From Pseudeuparius sepicola (lineage: Eukaryota; Arthropoda; Insecta; Coleoptera; Anthribidae), in assembly GCA_963920635.1 (NCBI GenBank), contig OY987299.1, forward strand, positions 116,623,373 through 116,687,372: a stretch of 64,000 nt of DNA, read 5' to 3'. The translations under genes and the position numbers were made by a program. The notes under the pieces are model-generated. The model was given only the letters and a program-made list of their open reading frames with translations. It was not told the origin of the DNA and did no database searches. Of this stretch, positions 21,986-34,386 are shown piece after piece. The first letter of the stretch is position 1; each line of letters begins with the position of its first letter.

Positions 21986-22503
21986 TTCTTGAAATCGGCA
22001 GTGAAGTGTCTCAAAATCGTCATTAAAAGCTCAGAAATCGGAACTGAAGTAGTCCATTATTGTACGATTTTTTTAAATAAGTATAGGCCTTAGCGAGATG
22101 TAAAAACATCAAATCTCAGATGCCAAGCCATCGCCCGTCAAAAGTGACCAAATATTCAAAACCCGGCCAATAAAGGCCCATTTAACTTTTCGTAGACATT
22201 GCGGAATTGTTACCTATAGCAGCGCAATCTTTCAGTATAAATATTTTAGTAGGTTTAAATATCAATCTATTTTTCATGGAGGCTAAACAACAAGTAGCGG
22301 TTTGGTTTTTCTGTTGGAAAGCGCCGTGCCTGACCTAGGTAGAGCGATCGTCAAAGTCAAGCAACGCCGGGCGCAGTCGGTGATCCCTTATGATAATTGT
22401 TTGCCTAATAAAACATTGTTTTTCTGATTTTTTCTGACCTCGGCAACTAAATTCCACATGAGTCATAAAAAGTCGAACTTCAATGGCTTGGTACATAAAT
22501 AAT
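21986..22503 (-). repeat. R610 repeat, copy B
   Basis: Same orientation as copy A and homologous along most of its length. At the end it keeps the other arm of the palindromic head: CTCGGCAACTAAATTCCACA then AGTCATAAAAAGTCGAACTT, opposite in direction to the arm retained in copy A. Confidence 0.85.
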
Positions 22504-22605
22504 TAAACTCTATTCAAACTAAACGCAGGTGAAACATAAACACAAGTTGTTGCATGGCTAGAGAGTGATACGCACGTGATCGGCTTGCTATTGGCGAGTC
22601 GGCAA

Positions 22606-23078
22606 TAGAGGTTTAAAATTTCCGGAAAAATTAATCGTCGAAAAAAAAAACGGTTTTTATCCCGGAAAATTGGGGAAAAAACGGAAAAAACAATTTTTTT
22701 AATGATACAAAATAAGAAAGAAACAAAATAAATATTTTTCAATAAAATAATTTATATAATATATAATAAAAAGTTAAATAGAATTATTGTTTTTAGTTTT
22801 TTATTGTTGATCAATAAGCGTTTTGTTTATTTAATTTGTTTTAAATAAAGCACTACTATCAAAATATGTTATTTTCATTCTCCTTGAGGTTTTTTTCGAG
22901 CAAAATATGTAGGTATAAAAAAAATATAATTTGAGTGTTTCTTGAACTTTCTTTGTTTATTCGAATTTTGTCTGAAATTTTCCAATTTTTTACAATTTTT
23001 GGGCTTCGGAAAAAAACGGAAAAACCTTGTTTTTTTTTTCCAATTTTTACTGTTTTTTTCCGTGATGTTAAACCTCTA
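22606..23078. mobile_element. Non-autonomous hAT-type element with 8-bp target duplication
   Basis: Flanked by identical GTCGGCAA at 22598-22605 and 23079-23086. The termini are TAGAGGTTTAA at the left and its reverse complement TTAAACCTCTA at the right. Subterminal regions are full of GGAAAA / TTTTCC words (CCGGAAAA, CGGAAAAAAC), as in many small hAT elements. 473 bp, without coding capacity. Confidence 0.9.
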
Positions 23079-23086
23079 GTCGGCAA

Positions 23087-24040
23087 TAAAGTCTGTCCCG
23101 GCGGGCGAGTGCAGCGAGTCGGTGTTTCTTACAGAGGTGTATTGAGTTGCAAGTGGACGTTTATTTTTTTCCGATATAATTCTTTCGCTGTTTATTCATT
23201 TTGTTGGAGCTACGATTTGTATTAATAGTAGAAATTTGCAGGTAAGTGAATGACTAGGTGTGCTATAAAAGTTTGTTTTTAAAGTTTTTAATACTGGGGC
23301 ATATTATTTTAATATTTTATATTATAAAATTCACAGAGATCGTCCTTAATGCGGCCCTGCCTCGTATTAGCCCTCAGAATTGTTCACGTGCTTCCATCGT
23401 GTAAATGTTTACTCGCTACATGCATTCAGTTTGAATAGAGTGTAGTTTTCTGTCTAAACCACAAGACAAATTAAACCGTCCTCTTTCCGACCACCAAGCC
23501 TATATCCCGCGGCAATTCGCGACTACAAAAGGACCCCGGCCAACCCCAGGCAAAGCCTTAAAGAAAGAAGGGCGATGACAGGGGGTATCTCGGCGTTCGA
23601 TCCTGAGCCGCCTTCGATCGGGGCGAGGGAAATTGTCCCGTCGGGTGATAAATTAAGGAAGGGGCATTGTTTCGTCTTGCAGGGGGGCTGGGGGGGACGA
23701 AGGGGCAGGCCTGCTCGACGGGGATGTATGGGGCCTATTCCGGAGTAGGTTGAAATAGTGGAAAGGGAGCTAAAGTAGTAGAGGAGGGTTTTAAGAGTTA
23801 TTGGCGCGCACATCTAGCACAGATCTCTAGTTTTCCCGGCGATATTTTGTGTGTCAGCTCGCGAAACACTCAAATTACTCAAATGTAAAAGGAGACTGTG
23901 TTTTTAAAGTTACCTACTTTCTACTGAAATAGTATATTTTGCAACAAGTTATGAAGTGGCCGACATTCTACACGAGCGAGAAGTTTGTAGTCGATACGAT
24001 GTTCACGAGGGTGAAATATGCTATTCCGAACGTGTTTGTA
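23087..24040. other. Non-coding, with GC-rich island 23470-23800
   Basis: No gene. The island carries GGGGCGAGGG, CCCGTCGGGTGATAAATTAA and a long G/purine run (GGGGGGCTGGGGGGGACG). It is single-copy in the window. Confidence 0.4.
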
Positions 24041-24067
24041 TAATAATAATAATAATAATATAATAAT
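24041..24067. repeat. (TAA)n microsatellite
   Basis: About nine TAA units with one slip near the end. Confidence 0.95.
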
Positions 24068-25163
24068 TCTCTCCATCAATAGATATACTTTCTCTAACAT
24101 GATTTTAGAAATACACAAAAGTTTTAAAAAGTCACACTCCAAGAGAGCACAAATTATTTATTTGTAACGACGTAACGATAGCAATCAAACCGAATTTCTG
24201 GCCCTACAACACAAGATAAGGTTTAGGGAACGAACAAAGACAGAAGTCGCCTCCATATGGTGAAGCGTATACATGGGCAGTTTGTATGGACACATGTCTC
24301 GTCGTAATATTCGCACAACGCACAACGATATCAGTTCGCGCAGTTTAACTTACACGTAATTGAGAAGCCAGGCGACAGCGGAACCGTGCGGTGGATCAGC
24401 AAGCCTTGTTGCCAATTTTCTCAGTTTAAAGTCGGTTGTGGACGTGTTGAACTTATTTATTGCTTAATAATTAATCTACTTAATAATTTATTTTTAAAAC
24501 GTTAATTAGGTAGGTACTTTAGTACCTTGCAAACATCATCATTAGCAAGACTTTTCTGGATAATATTATAAAAATATGTAAAAGAATAATTAGTAACTAC
24601 ATTATATACTGTTAACTAATGGCCTATTTGGACTTTGTTAACCCATCAGTCTCTAGTTGGATTTCTGCTCGTTGTGTTCTGTCTGCAGATTGGAAAGAAA
24701 TTTTTATAGTTCTAACAATATTTAAATCAAAAGGTATCTATATTAAGTATCCATTGTGTGACGCCGCTGAGATTTTTTGGATGAACTATAAAAGGATAAA
24801 GGTATAAGAAATTATCTATCTCAGTAATTAAAAAATTCATCACCACAAGTTTAGGTATAACAAAAGTTAAAAATTTCAAATATTAGTCGTATTGAATAAT
24901 GACTATTTATTAAAAAAATGTTTAATAAGGAAATGTTTAAACTATAAGTCCTTTCTATAATAATATTAATAATCCTTTCGCACTAGCGACTCCCATATTT
25001 CAAATTCTAGATTTACATCTAAAAGACTTGACTATTAAAAAAGTTATGTAAAAATAAAAAGAATTTGTAAAATATTCAAGATTAAAGAATTTATACTATA
25101 TACCAGAACTAGAATATAGAATCTAGCCCAAAAAGTTGTATTGCATACACTGAGCTAACCCTA
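24068..25163. other. AT-rich non-coding stretch
   Basis: Slightly higher GC at 24180-24420. No gene or repeat partner seen. Confidence 0.4.
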
Positions 25164-25390
25164 TGGGTTATTTTAAGAATATTTTGTCCTTTGATAATTT
25201 TCGGAAAGCCGGTTTTTTTTTCGAAAATACAGAGCTATACGGATGTTTCGAAGCTTTTTCGACAATAACAATGTTTTCAATGTTTTCAACGAAAAATTGT
25301 TTTTGTCAAGAGACCTTTATGGTCCTGTATCTTCGGAACAAAGCGACTTTCCGAAAATCGTCAAAGGACAAATAGTCATAAAATAACCCA
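25164..25390. repeat. Short foldback element
   Basis: TGGGTTATTTTAAGAATATT...GTCCTTTGATAATTTTCGGAAAG pairs with CTTTCCGAAAATCGTCAAAGGAC...AAAATAACCCA (each shown in parts). Arms about 45 bp, spacer about 135 bp. An isolated ATCACCCTGTATA terminus follows at about 25428-25440. Confidence 0.8.
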
Positions 25391-26051
25391 GGGATTAACT
25401 CCTTGAATTTTTGGCGGATGTTTACTAATCACCCTGTATAAGTTTAGAAAAACCAGGTATCATGGAACACCACTTTTGGCAGTGGCAGCTCGTGGGTTAA
25501 TGCACAGGGGAGGGCTACATTTTGAAAAGAAAAAGAACACATTCGTGGATAATTAAAAAATAGGTGAGTACCTATCTACCGAAATGGTACCTAATTCCAG
25601 CATGGGCTGTTTTTATTTTTAGTATAGTACTTTTTTGCATAATTAATATAAAAATTGCATAAAACGATAATTCCCATTTTTTTCGCGTTTTTTTAAGTTA
25701 ATAATGCAAAATCAGTAATCCGGACTAAAGAAATCTGCGCCGAAGTAGGTACTTACCCCTTCTCGATGTTTTTTATATAAATTTTGGTCAAAGTTGCTGA
25801 TGTTATATAATTTTAAAGGAAAACAAGACAGTGCGCGAAAAATTGCCACTTTCATTTTTATTCGGTTGAGATAATTGTAAATTTGGGGACAGGCAGACGC
25901 AGCGCGGAACTAAAATACTTCGTTCCACATTTTCCGCACAATCCGGCTGTTAACATTCACAGCCGTAACCCCCACACCACCACTTTATCCACTTCGAAAA
26001 ACGGTAAATCTTACACTAAAAGCGTGTATTATGTCAAGGTGCGTACTCACC
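25391..26051. other. Non-coding stretch with a possible transposon terminus
   Basis: CAGTGGCAGCTCGTGGG at 25486 resembles CAGTGGCGGCTCGTAAC at 57801, a type of end seen in DNA transposons. No partner end was found. Confidence 0.35.
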
Positions 26052-26153
26052 AAAGTTCAGAACAGGTTCAGAACAAGGTTCACAACACGTTCAGAACAAA
26101 GTTCAGAACAGGTTCAGAACAAAGTTCAGAACAGGTTCAGAACAAAATTCTGA
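26052..26153 (+). repeat. Minisatellite of GTTCAGAACA units
   Basis: About nine tandem variants of a roughly 11-bp unit (GTTCAGAACA + A/G), best seen as a 22-23-bp higher-order period alternating AGG and AAA joints. One inverted relative (GGTTCTGAACC) follows at 26159-26169. Confidence 0.9.
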
Positions 26154-28062
26154 CCTTCGGTTCTGAACCCTTTATTTGTTTTAATTTTAATAAATTTTAT
26201 TATTTATTATGGTCTGATTAAGTATTATTATTTATAATTATTGCCTAATTTTTACTACTTCAGTGGTAAATTTTTTAACTTAAACATCAACAATCAATCA
26301 ACAATCTGGTTCATTCCCCATTTTCCAAATTTTTACCTTGGAGGCGAACTGGTAAACTGGAACAGTCGGGTAGTAAAACTTAGGTAATTTTAACTTTGAA
26401 TAGGTATATAATATGTTTGAATATTATTATATACCTATACAACATATAATGTATATACTTACATTTTAGTCAATCGTCAATGCTAAAACTAATTTAATTC
26501 CACTGAACTCTAATATGGTAAAAACGGCTTGGTCCGTGGCAGTACAATATTTTATTTATATTGGTAATTATTAAAATTAGGTAAATCAGGAATATTTCAA
26601 TATTTACTTTGTGTCTTTAATTTCCACAACTATATGGCGCTAAGTGTTGTTTACCTTGTTGGTTTACTGGTGTGCGAGGATATTAAAAGATAACGAAAAC
26701 AAACACAAAATCACAGCTGAACTAGTTCTTATCACCGAATTGTGTTATGCATACAGTAATGTCAACAAAACTCCAGTCAACTGATTGACAACCGCATTCG
26801 ATAATATTTGGATGGTCTAATTTAGTAAAGTCAATGATATTGTCTCTCTGATTTAAGAAGTAAGTAATTTTTAGGTATTTTTATTGCTCCGAAATACCAT
26901 CTTTAACCATTTTCCAAAGTCACAATAACGCTTATCCGCTTATACCTACTTCTTTATTGGATATCTATACCTCCAATATTGCCTCTAATCCAGCTTTCCC
27001 GATAAAAAATCATTATCAATTATTTTTGCTTTTGTCCGCCAACAATGGGCGCCATTATCATCTGGCAATTCTTTCGTGTTCCCAGCAGACGCTATTGAAA
27101 CTCGTTTTCCTTCGTTCATCACGAACGCAAGAAATTTCCAATGAAATATATTGAAAGCAGCGCAGATCAATACACTATAGATCATAACACGGTCTATTGC
27201 CTTCGCAACGCGGAAGATGAACTACGTCTGCATGTATGGTTTAAAGGCTAACTACATTGTTTTACAGGGTGATTCAGTAGTTATGATGTAAAAAATTTTA
27301 ATTGCAGTCAATGAAGAAAAAGAAAAAAATATTTTAAAACCTTTTTTAACGGCACTCACCTGATTAGCTGTTAAAGGCGAGCGCCGAGGGTGCTGAGAAT
27401 CCGGGGCGCGGAGTTGCAAAATTCATTACTTTTTTGATTTGTCAATGTCAATATCAGCAGTAATTAGTGGGTGCGTAGGAGTATAGAGAGCTCTTATAGT
27501 TTCCCACAACAGATGCACGTTGTTTGCGGAGACTGCAGTAGCAGACACAACACAAAACTAACCACAAAATGTGCAAATACCTATGCATCAGAACTAAAAC
27601 ACTGTATCGTTGTATACAAGTCAAGACAAGGCTGAGTCAACACAGCCGCTATAGAGCGCCACAGTCTATATTGATCCTTCCTACCGCATGCTCCTGCTAC
27701 CGCCACCACCAGACCATTGTTTTTTCTTTTGGATTAGTTATTCAGCCACAGTTAGGTAGTTCACATCAGCGAAACTCAGAGAGCGCTAAATTTACTTTAA
27801 CGTGGGACTAAAACGAATTGTGACTACTTTTTTTAACAATACCTTGAAGTAATTTTACTGATATGAACTAGCCGCGGTTAAATAACCATTCACAAAAACA
27901 ATGCTCCTACTTTTCGAGATGAGTGGAGCCATCTATCCGGCGGTGACTGAACTTACCCTCCCGTACAAGTAATCTAGTAATCCGTAAGTCTCTGACAGCC
28001 AACGCCGTCAGCGCCCAGTGGCCGGCCAGTCAGTAAACTAAACAATCATGTCATAATAACGG
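26154..28062. other. Non-coding stretch
   Basis: AT-rich with short frames only. An ACAGGGTGATTCAGTAG terminus-like box lies at 27264. The part 27340-27800 is less AT-rich, without a recognisable coding signature. Confidence 0.4.
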
Positions 28063-30590
28063 GTAAACTGCTTACGGGAGATGCGCGAGTTCAGACGGTC
28101 TGGGTGGCCCCGTAGACCACGTTCGGGTTTGTGTATTTTGTATTCACCATTCACCTTGTGCGAAATAAATCAGTGTTGTAACGTACTCGAGGATATTCGT
28201 TGTCGACCCATGCCCTGATACGGTTCCTATTCGGCCTTTCACTCTGCCGATCAACTGGGACATCGTCAATATTTACAGTATACTGAGGTGAGTTTTCATT
28301 TTTATTTCGTAAAAAATAACCTAAATACCAAATATTGGGTCTGTTTATATTATATTTATACATATTACAATAGCCAGGAAGAAAATGTCACCATAACAAT
28401 ATTTGCTTTGAATCGGGATGAAAATTTGCGCCAAAAATGGATTCGTCAAATTCCAACTGAGATGTAATTTCTAAAAAACCCTTATGTGTGGCTAACAAAT
28501 TTTCAAGAAAGTGAAACAATTAAGGTGGATAAATGTGTTGTGGGAGGAAAATACCTATAGAGATTATCACCTAAACTAAAAGAATCTGCTGTCCCAACAA
28601 TTCTTGAGAATTGTAACAACTAGGTGTGAGGCGATCAAATAAAACACAATATTCTAAAAACAAGTTTTATTACAATGGGGAAGTAACTTGCATTAAATTG
28701 CCTTACAATTTGAAAATTTAAACAGAAATAAATTTAAAAGCTTTAACAGAAGTAAATTTGAAATTTAAACAGAAGTAATATGAAAGTTGAGATTAAGCTA
28801 TCGCCTTAAGTTACACACCGACTGAGATTTTTACTGCGGCTCGATTCTGTCCTTTCGACTTGGGTAAAAGTGATACAGTCCAACACCATACCTCAACTCC
28901 ACACTTGTGTAAGTCTGTGCCCAATGTGCGAGAACCAAACCAGACCACTTATAGCTGCAACGCTGCAGTGCCGACTAGCTGGGACGAGGGTCTTTGTTGT
29001 GGCTTGTGGATCTGTCGCTTAGCTGCACGTGACCAAACCAGAGCTTGTGATGTGGTAGGAGGTGGTGTGGTGTAACAGCTTCGATGTATCTGTGAAGTCG
29101 AAAACCAAGCAGTACCCAATCTCTTAAGTCCAAAAAATATTCAGACAACTAATAGGCGATGTTGTTTATGTTACTTATAATTTTAAACTTGTAGAGTCAG
29201 TAAAACTATCTTAATTACAACAAAGAGTAGGACTAATTTAATAATGCGATATTTATAATTATTTAAAAAAAAAACAAATCTGTGCACAGAGATAGCGAAA
29301 CTAATGCAAAATATTTACTTGTAAAAATGTAATATACAATTTGACTTGATATTTAAAAGAAATCTGAACCTCAGACCAGGACAAGAGAATGATTTTTGTT
29401 TTCGATTAAAAGTTATATTAACACACACTTATATGTTCTCTGGGTAAGAAAAATAAGTTTAGTTCATAAAAGAGAAAATTTAATGATATAATGATAATAG
29501 CATAAAAAAATCTGAGGTGACTCTGCGTTACGTTCCTTCGGGATCAGACCTAGAGAGGTATCGTGGTTGACCAGAAAACCAGGGCTCCAGTAGATAAGTT
29601 CACATGAAATTGAAAGATAACAAAAATATTAATTAAAAAATGGTAAAATTTCAACGATACACTCTTGATCACACCGCTAAATTAGGGATGAAAAATCGAA
29701 AAAGTGGCCAAGCCAAAAAAACACGATGCGAGCACCTCAAGAACGCAACGAAAAGTGTCTTCGGAACGAGAACTTATCAGAACCTTTTGTGGTACGATAT
29801 CCGGTTTCGAGATTATGGAATGTTCGATCGGATTCTATAAACAACCCGCGAAAATTCCTAATAAAAAGGCACTATGAAAAACTAACATTTTTTGAATACA
29901 ATTTCCGTTTTTGTTTGTGATTCGTACCACAAAAAAGGTTAGGTAGATGAACGACAAAATTGACACTTGACCGGGGAATCGACTGTAATCACAAATCACT
30001 TTAGTTAGATAAATTTGATATGATCGGAATAGTATCAGGTATTTATTCTCCAAAAGTAAGCACAACAAATTAAAAGATATTTTACTTTAACAAGCAATCA
30101 AAGGGAATTATTTAGTTACATACCTGAACTTTGGAATCTGGCTCGCCGACCAATATTCACACAACCACAAAATACAAATCCCTGTCAGAAGAAGAGTCTA
30201 ATCGTATGCGTGATAGGCGTAGCATTATCTTTCGGTTACAGGGGTAGTTCAATAATGAATTGATAAATTTAATGAAATTAAAACGCTGTAACGGAATGAG
30301 ACAAAATTTCCGTTACAGAATGTGCCAAAATATTTGAGTGCAGTGCCGTTTAACTCTCAGGCCAAAACATCTGAGGCAGGTTGAAAATTTTGAAAAAACA
30401 ATTAGAGAAAACCTGGATGCACAAAACCAATAATGTAATAGATGAAAGAAAACTCGTCAAATTGTTACGAAATTTGTTTTTTCTACTTATCTCCAAAAAT
30501 GCCTTTTATTATACAGGACTAAGTTGGTCACGTGACTACGTGATTATGCGTTAGCGCCGTGGCCTGTCTTTATCGTTGGCTTCGAACCAC
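28063..30590 (+). mobile_element. Second LTR/leader copy, split by an insertion
   Basis: 28063-28583 matches 20775-21300 and 30318-30590 matches 21330-21590. Between them a 1.73-kb segment is inserted. The first third of the LTR-like part is missing. Confidence 0.8.
28590..30317 (-). mobile_element. 1.73-kb insertion, possible solo LTR
   Basis: Read on the minus strand it starts TGTAACGGAAATTTTGTC and ends TTGTTGGGACA, the TG...CA form of LTRs. An AATAAA signal stands about 80 bp before that end. Flanks are GAATCTGC (left) and GAATGTGC (right), so the target duplication is ambiguous: GAAT, or 7 of 8. The minus-strand start forms a hairpin CTGTAACGGAA / TTCCGTTACAG. No protein similarity. The frames at 28860-29075 and 29640-29840 are not convincing. 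Confidence 0.5.
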
Positions 30591-32187
30591 TGTCAGGCTA
30601 TCTTGTTGCTTAAAAAAAAAGAATAGAAAAACGAAAAGTGGAAAACGTGGATCACGGTAGGCGTCGTTACGCGTTACCAGTAGCAATATTCTTGTGCAAT
30701 TTAAAAATTGTAATAAAAATGTGTGTTCGGAAATTCGCGAAAAAAACGTAAGCAACATTTTCTTAATACATCAATAATGCAGATCAGAGGTAGGTATTTC
30801 TTACTTCTTCAGTTTCACCTTCCATACAAAAAAAGATTGAAATGTGGCAACATGGCTCTCCAGTGGCAACCTTGACGGTTTACACTGAAGCAGAAGCTTC
30901 GAGTTACTTGGGTGTTCATTTGTCCCACTTTCAAACTTCGAGAAAAACATTCTTTCGCATTTTTCTTTTTGGTAGACCTCCCTCTCTCTGTGTGGTCTTA
31001 CATTATGACTAAATCACCCTGTATACATTACCTACAGCTATACAGGATAGCTCTCCGTTTGCCTTGGGCCAAGGAAAATCATAATTGTTTCGATAAATTT
31101 TAAAAGTGTAAAATAAAGCCTTTTGTACTCATAGAAAATGGATAGCAATGATGGATTTACAAGACGTTGGCACCATCCGTCAGAGATTTCCACATCTAGA
31201 GACGGTAAGTTTCTCAAAGCCGAAGCAGCGCGTTTCAGACGCTCTGTACTTATTGCCGTGCCAAGCAAAGCGGTGCGAGTAAGCTGTGTAATTTCCTAAG
31301 GTATTATTTCAAACATGCCACGGTTATTCATAGACCCCGCAAAGTGTGGGTTGAACAGAAGAGATAGACTGCCCGGTATGCCACAACATTAAAATTTAAA
31401 TGGAGGTACCGAACGTGTGATTACCGCAAATGGGACTTTCGATTTTGTTTGTATAGAGGCAACACGATAAAAAAACGAGTAAGTAGCGGTTCCGTTGGCT
31501 CTTTTCTGGAGTCCAGCTGTTTTATTTCAATAACGCGATTATAAAGGTTGTGTGCTTTGTGTGTAATTTTCTTGCAATATTAGGAGAATTCTGAGAGCTC
31601 GACTATTAATAAATAAATGAAATTTCGGTGGGATAGATTGGAAATTCTCAGCGGGGTAGCTCGGGCCAGTCATCTGCACGGATTGTGCGGTTTCAAATTC
31701 ATTCTAAACTCTGGAACTATTTGTAAAAGAAACCTTGTGATGAAATGGTGTTGTAGAACGGCTATGGAAGAATAATTATGAACAGAATATTATTTTGGAG
31801 AAAGTAATTTGTTCGAGGCAAAGGAGTTCTCACTGCATTTGGCAAAGTACAGGTATTGGTAAGAATATCCTTTTTTATATAAACTGTGACCGGGCGGGAA
31901 TCATCTTTGGTCTAAAATTTCCATAGCATAATCCCCTCCTACCCCCAACCAACTGGTATTCCTCCTACCAGGTAATGACTGTTATCTGCGACCAGATAAT
32001 ATCACGTTGTTGACGCTCAATCTACTGTTTTTTTAAAGAAAAGGGAAACGAGAATCACAATTTTTGGCTTCCGCGAGGTCCAGACGTGGCTCCCATAACT
32101 ATTTTTTCTTATGGGGTTATTTAAAGGAAAAATATGGCTAAGGGGAGATTTTTGAGCATCATTAAATACATTTTTAAAAGGTATTTT
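30591..32187. other. Non-coding, partly GC-balanced single-copy stretch
   Basis: An AAATCACCCTGTATA box occurs at about 31010-31024. The region 31270-31750 is less AT-biased, without repeats or coding signature. Confidence 0.4.
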
Positions 32188-32372
32188 ATCGTTGACTGAC
32201 GTATTAATAAAGACTGCCCTCGGCTGTCATGTTTGACAGTTCTCTGGCTCACCATGCGCTTCCCGGAGACAAAATACAATGCAAAATACATTGTTGACCA
32301 AAGGCGTCATCTACTTTTCAGAATATGAGGCTATAGCAGTGAGAAGTCTTATTAATAACGTCAGTCAACGAT
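32188..32372. repeat. Small foldback (MITE-like)
   Basis: ATCGTTGACTGACGTATTAA pairs with TTAATAACGTCAGTCAACGAT. Arms about 28 bp, total 185 bp. No target duplication is evident. Confidence 0.75.
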
Positions 32373-33130
32373 TTTATTTTATTTTTACTTGTTCTTTGTT
32401 CAGAATTATATTTTATTTGGCCCTTCAAGGCCAATACAAATAAATAAACATTTTAGAAGAATGAGAGGGCCACCTCTGCTTGAAAGCACGTGGTATTTCC
32501 GGAAATTCCTGGTATTACTTTCTACGATCCTTGTCAAACACTCATAGGAATACAACTAACAACAAACAATGAGAACTTGCCCTACGTGTATAAATACCGT
32601 TTCCATATTCCTAGAATCAATATTCTGAAGACGAATAATTTGAAATTTTCAGTAACCACTCAATTTTTAATACCGCGCGCCTTGTCAATTATTACGGACC
32701 GCATCAGCCACCTGCCATCCACATTATACCCTGCGTTTTCTCTATATATATTAACGAATTTAATCACCGCGCGCGATAAATAACAAATGAATCGCGAAAA
32801 CCAATTAACCTGGTTTCCGTCTTTCCCGCTCCTTTCCTCCACGGCCATACGTCAGGGCCGAAACACTTATACGCTGGAAACACGGAAAACGCAGCCCCAT
32901 GAATCACATGTAAAACTGCGGGGCTACAGTGCAACCCCCATAAAAGCCACCGTTGAAACCGCCACTTCCTTTTTGCGAGGCTTTTTGTTGTATATGGGGT
33001 CGGCGAAAGACTTTAGTTCAACATGGAAACACTACGGTCCGTATTTTCCGGACAAAATAGAAAATGTGTCAATGAAAATCCCATATATGAGTAAAGCTGA
33101 AATAAGGTATTATACAAAGTTATATAAAGG
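32373..33130. other. Non-coding with GC-richer island 32690-33010
   Basis: Single-copy in the window. Contains CCGCGCGCGATAAATAACA and CACGGCCATACGTCAGGGCC. The frames 32490-32783 and 32787-33143 lack family signatures. Confidence 0.35.
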
Positions 33131-33141
33131 TATTGGGTCTT

Positions 33142-33181
33142 AACCGGTTAATTACATAATAATTATTGTCACTAACCGGTT
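33142..33181. promoter_or_regulatory. Pair of AACCGGTT palindromes
   Basis: AACCGGTT at 33142-33149 and 33174-33181, 32 bp apart. The word equals the Grainyhead core site, but the pair lies in the presumed subterminal region of a hAT-like element, so a transposase-binding role is as likely. Confidence 0.4.
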
Positions 33182-33284
33182 ATTTAATAGGTTAATTAAC
33201 TTACAATTTGGTTGAATTGAATATGTGGATTGCTCTTGAAAAGACGAACAATTTGGTATAGTATGAATGAACTCATTGATATAC

Positions 33285-33726
33285 GGGGCGCGATATGTTT
33301 CATAGCATTTACCACGCTCTGCTACTGGTAAAAATACCAGACTTATCAGCAGTAATCACCCGTATAAAATTCAAAGGTTTTTATACGGTCGACGTCGACA
33401 TAGTCAAGGACGCAGCCCAATAAGAAAGCGAGCGTAGCGATTTGATTGATCGGCGTTTCGGAGATCCACGGAGCAGGTGTCGACGTGGGCCAGTTAGGCC
33501 AGTATAACCAGTGCCATGCACAGAAATAAGGATTTGCGCTTTATTTTACGAATTTTGTTTTTTTGTATAGATTTTTGTGTGGTGTTGTTTTGTGTGTAAC
33601 AAAATTATTGGTTTGCTTTTGTTTCAATTATTTCAAAGTTTATTTTATTCTTTTTTTAGAGCATTTTAATAAAATTTGTATAATATTATTAAGGACCGCG
33701 CGCCGCCTATGACTCGGTTCTGTTTT
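33285..33726 (+). repeat. Dispersed repeat, longer copy of the 18.2 kb repeat
   Basis: Inverted relative to 18185-18520 and about 105 bp longer because of the segment around CAGTTAGGCCAGTATAACCA. Ends near ATAATATTATTAAGG...GCGCGCCGCC. Confidence 0.75.
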
Positions 33727-34386
33727 ATAAAGCAAACGCCGTCTAAGCGCTTTTATGCTGATCCAAGTGAGTTCAGTTATACTATACCAAAAACATTTCG
33801 TACCAAACATGTATATTTTAATATTAAAAAACAAGTTATATAAAAATAAAAAATATAACTTTTTTACACATCAAAACATTACTATAAAATAAAAAATGAA
33901 AAAAATTAAAAAGACATCTATAAATTTTGTGTTATAATATGCCAGAGATATTAAATTATTATTAAATTAACTAGTAGATTATTGTTTATAATAGATTTAC
34001 ATTATGTTAATTATAATGTTCGCGGAGCGATATCGAAATAATGGTTCTGAACTTAATAACCGTCAACGTGGTTGGCTCAAAGAAATTTTAAAATATAAAC
34101 CCGCCAATGATATTGACATTACTACCTAGTTCGAAACAGGAACATTTATTAACTTTAAATTTATGGAAATGGAAATCAGAAAATTACATACCTAATACCT
34201 ACCATTTTCCTTGCTTTGTATTTTCACTTCTTCGAGCATAAAATAATAGGTATGCTGCGGGAGATAAGAAATAACAAATGAAATAACTGTCAAAATTTGA
34301 AATTTGTAACCGACTAATTTTGAACTTTTTAACCGTTGGTTAATTTTAGTAAATTAACCTGAGTGGTTATAATCCGACCAACACTA

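Larger units (their letters stand above)
33131..34386. mobile_element. hAT-like non-autonomous element with nested repeat
   Basis: The right end reads inward (minus strand) TAGTGTTGGTCGGATTATAA followed by GGTTAATTTACTAAAATTAACC, typical of hAT/Buster-like termini. The left end, near 33131, is degenerate (TATTGGGTCTTAACCGGTTA). Both subterminal regions are rich in AACCGGTTA / TTAACC words. No matching 8-bp flanks were found. The dispersed repeat 33285-33726 lies inside. Confidence 0.45.

Noticed and set aside
26052..26153. Coding repeat (Gln/Asn/Ser-rich peptide)
   Set aside because: Frame is incidental to the 11-bp unit, which is not a multiple of three; no gene context.
33142..33181. Grainyhead enhancer
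   Set aside because: The AACCGGTT pair lies at the edge of a hAT-like element rich in the same words, so transposon subterminal repeats are the simpler explanation.
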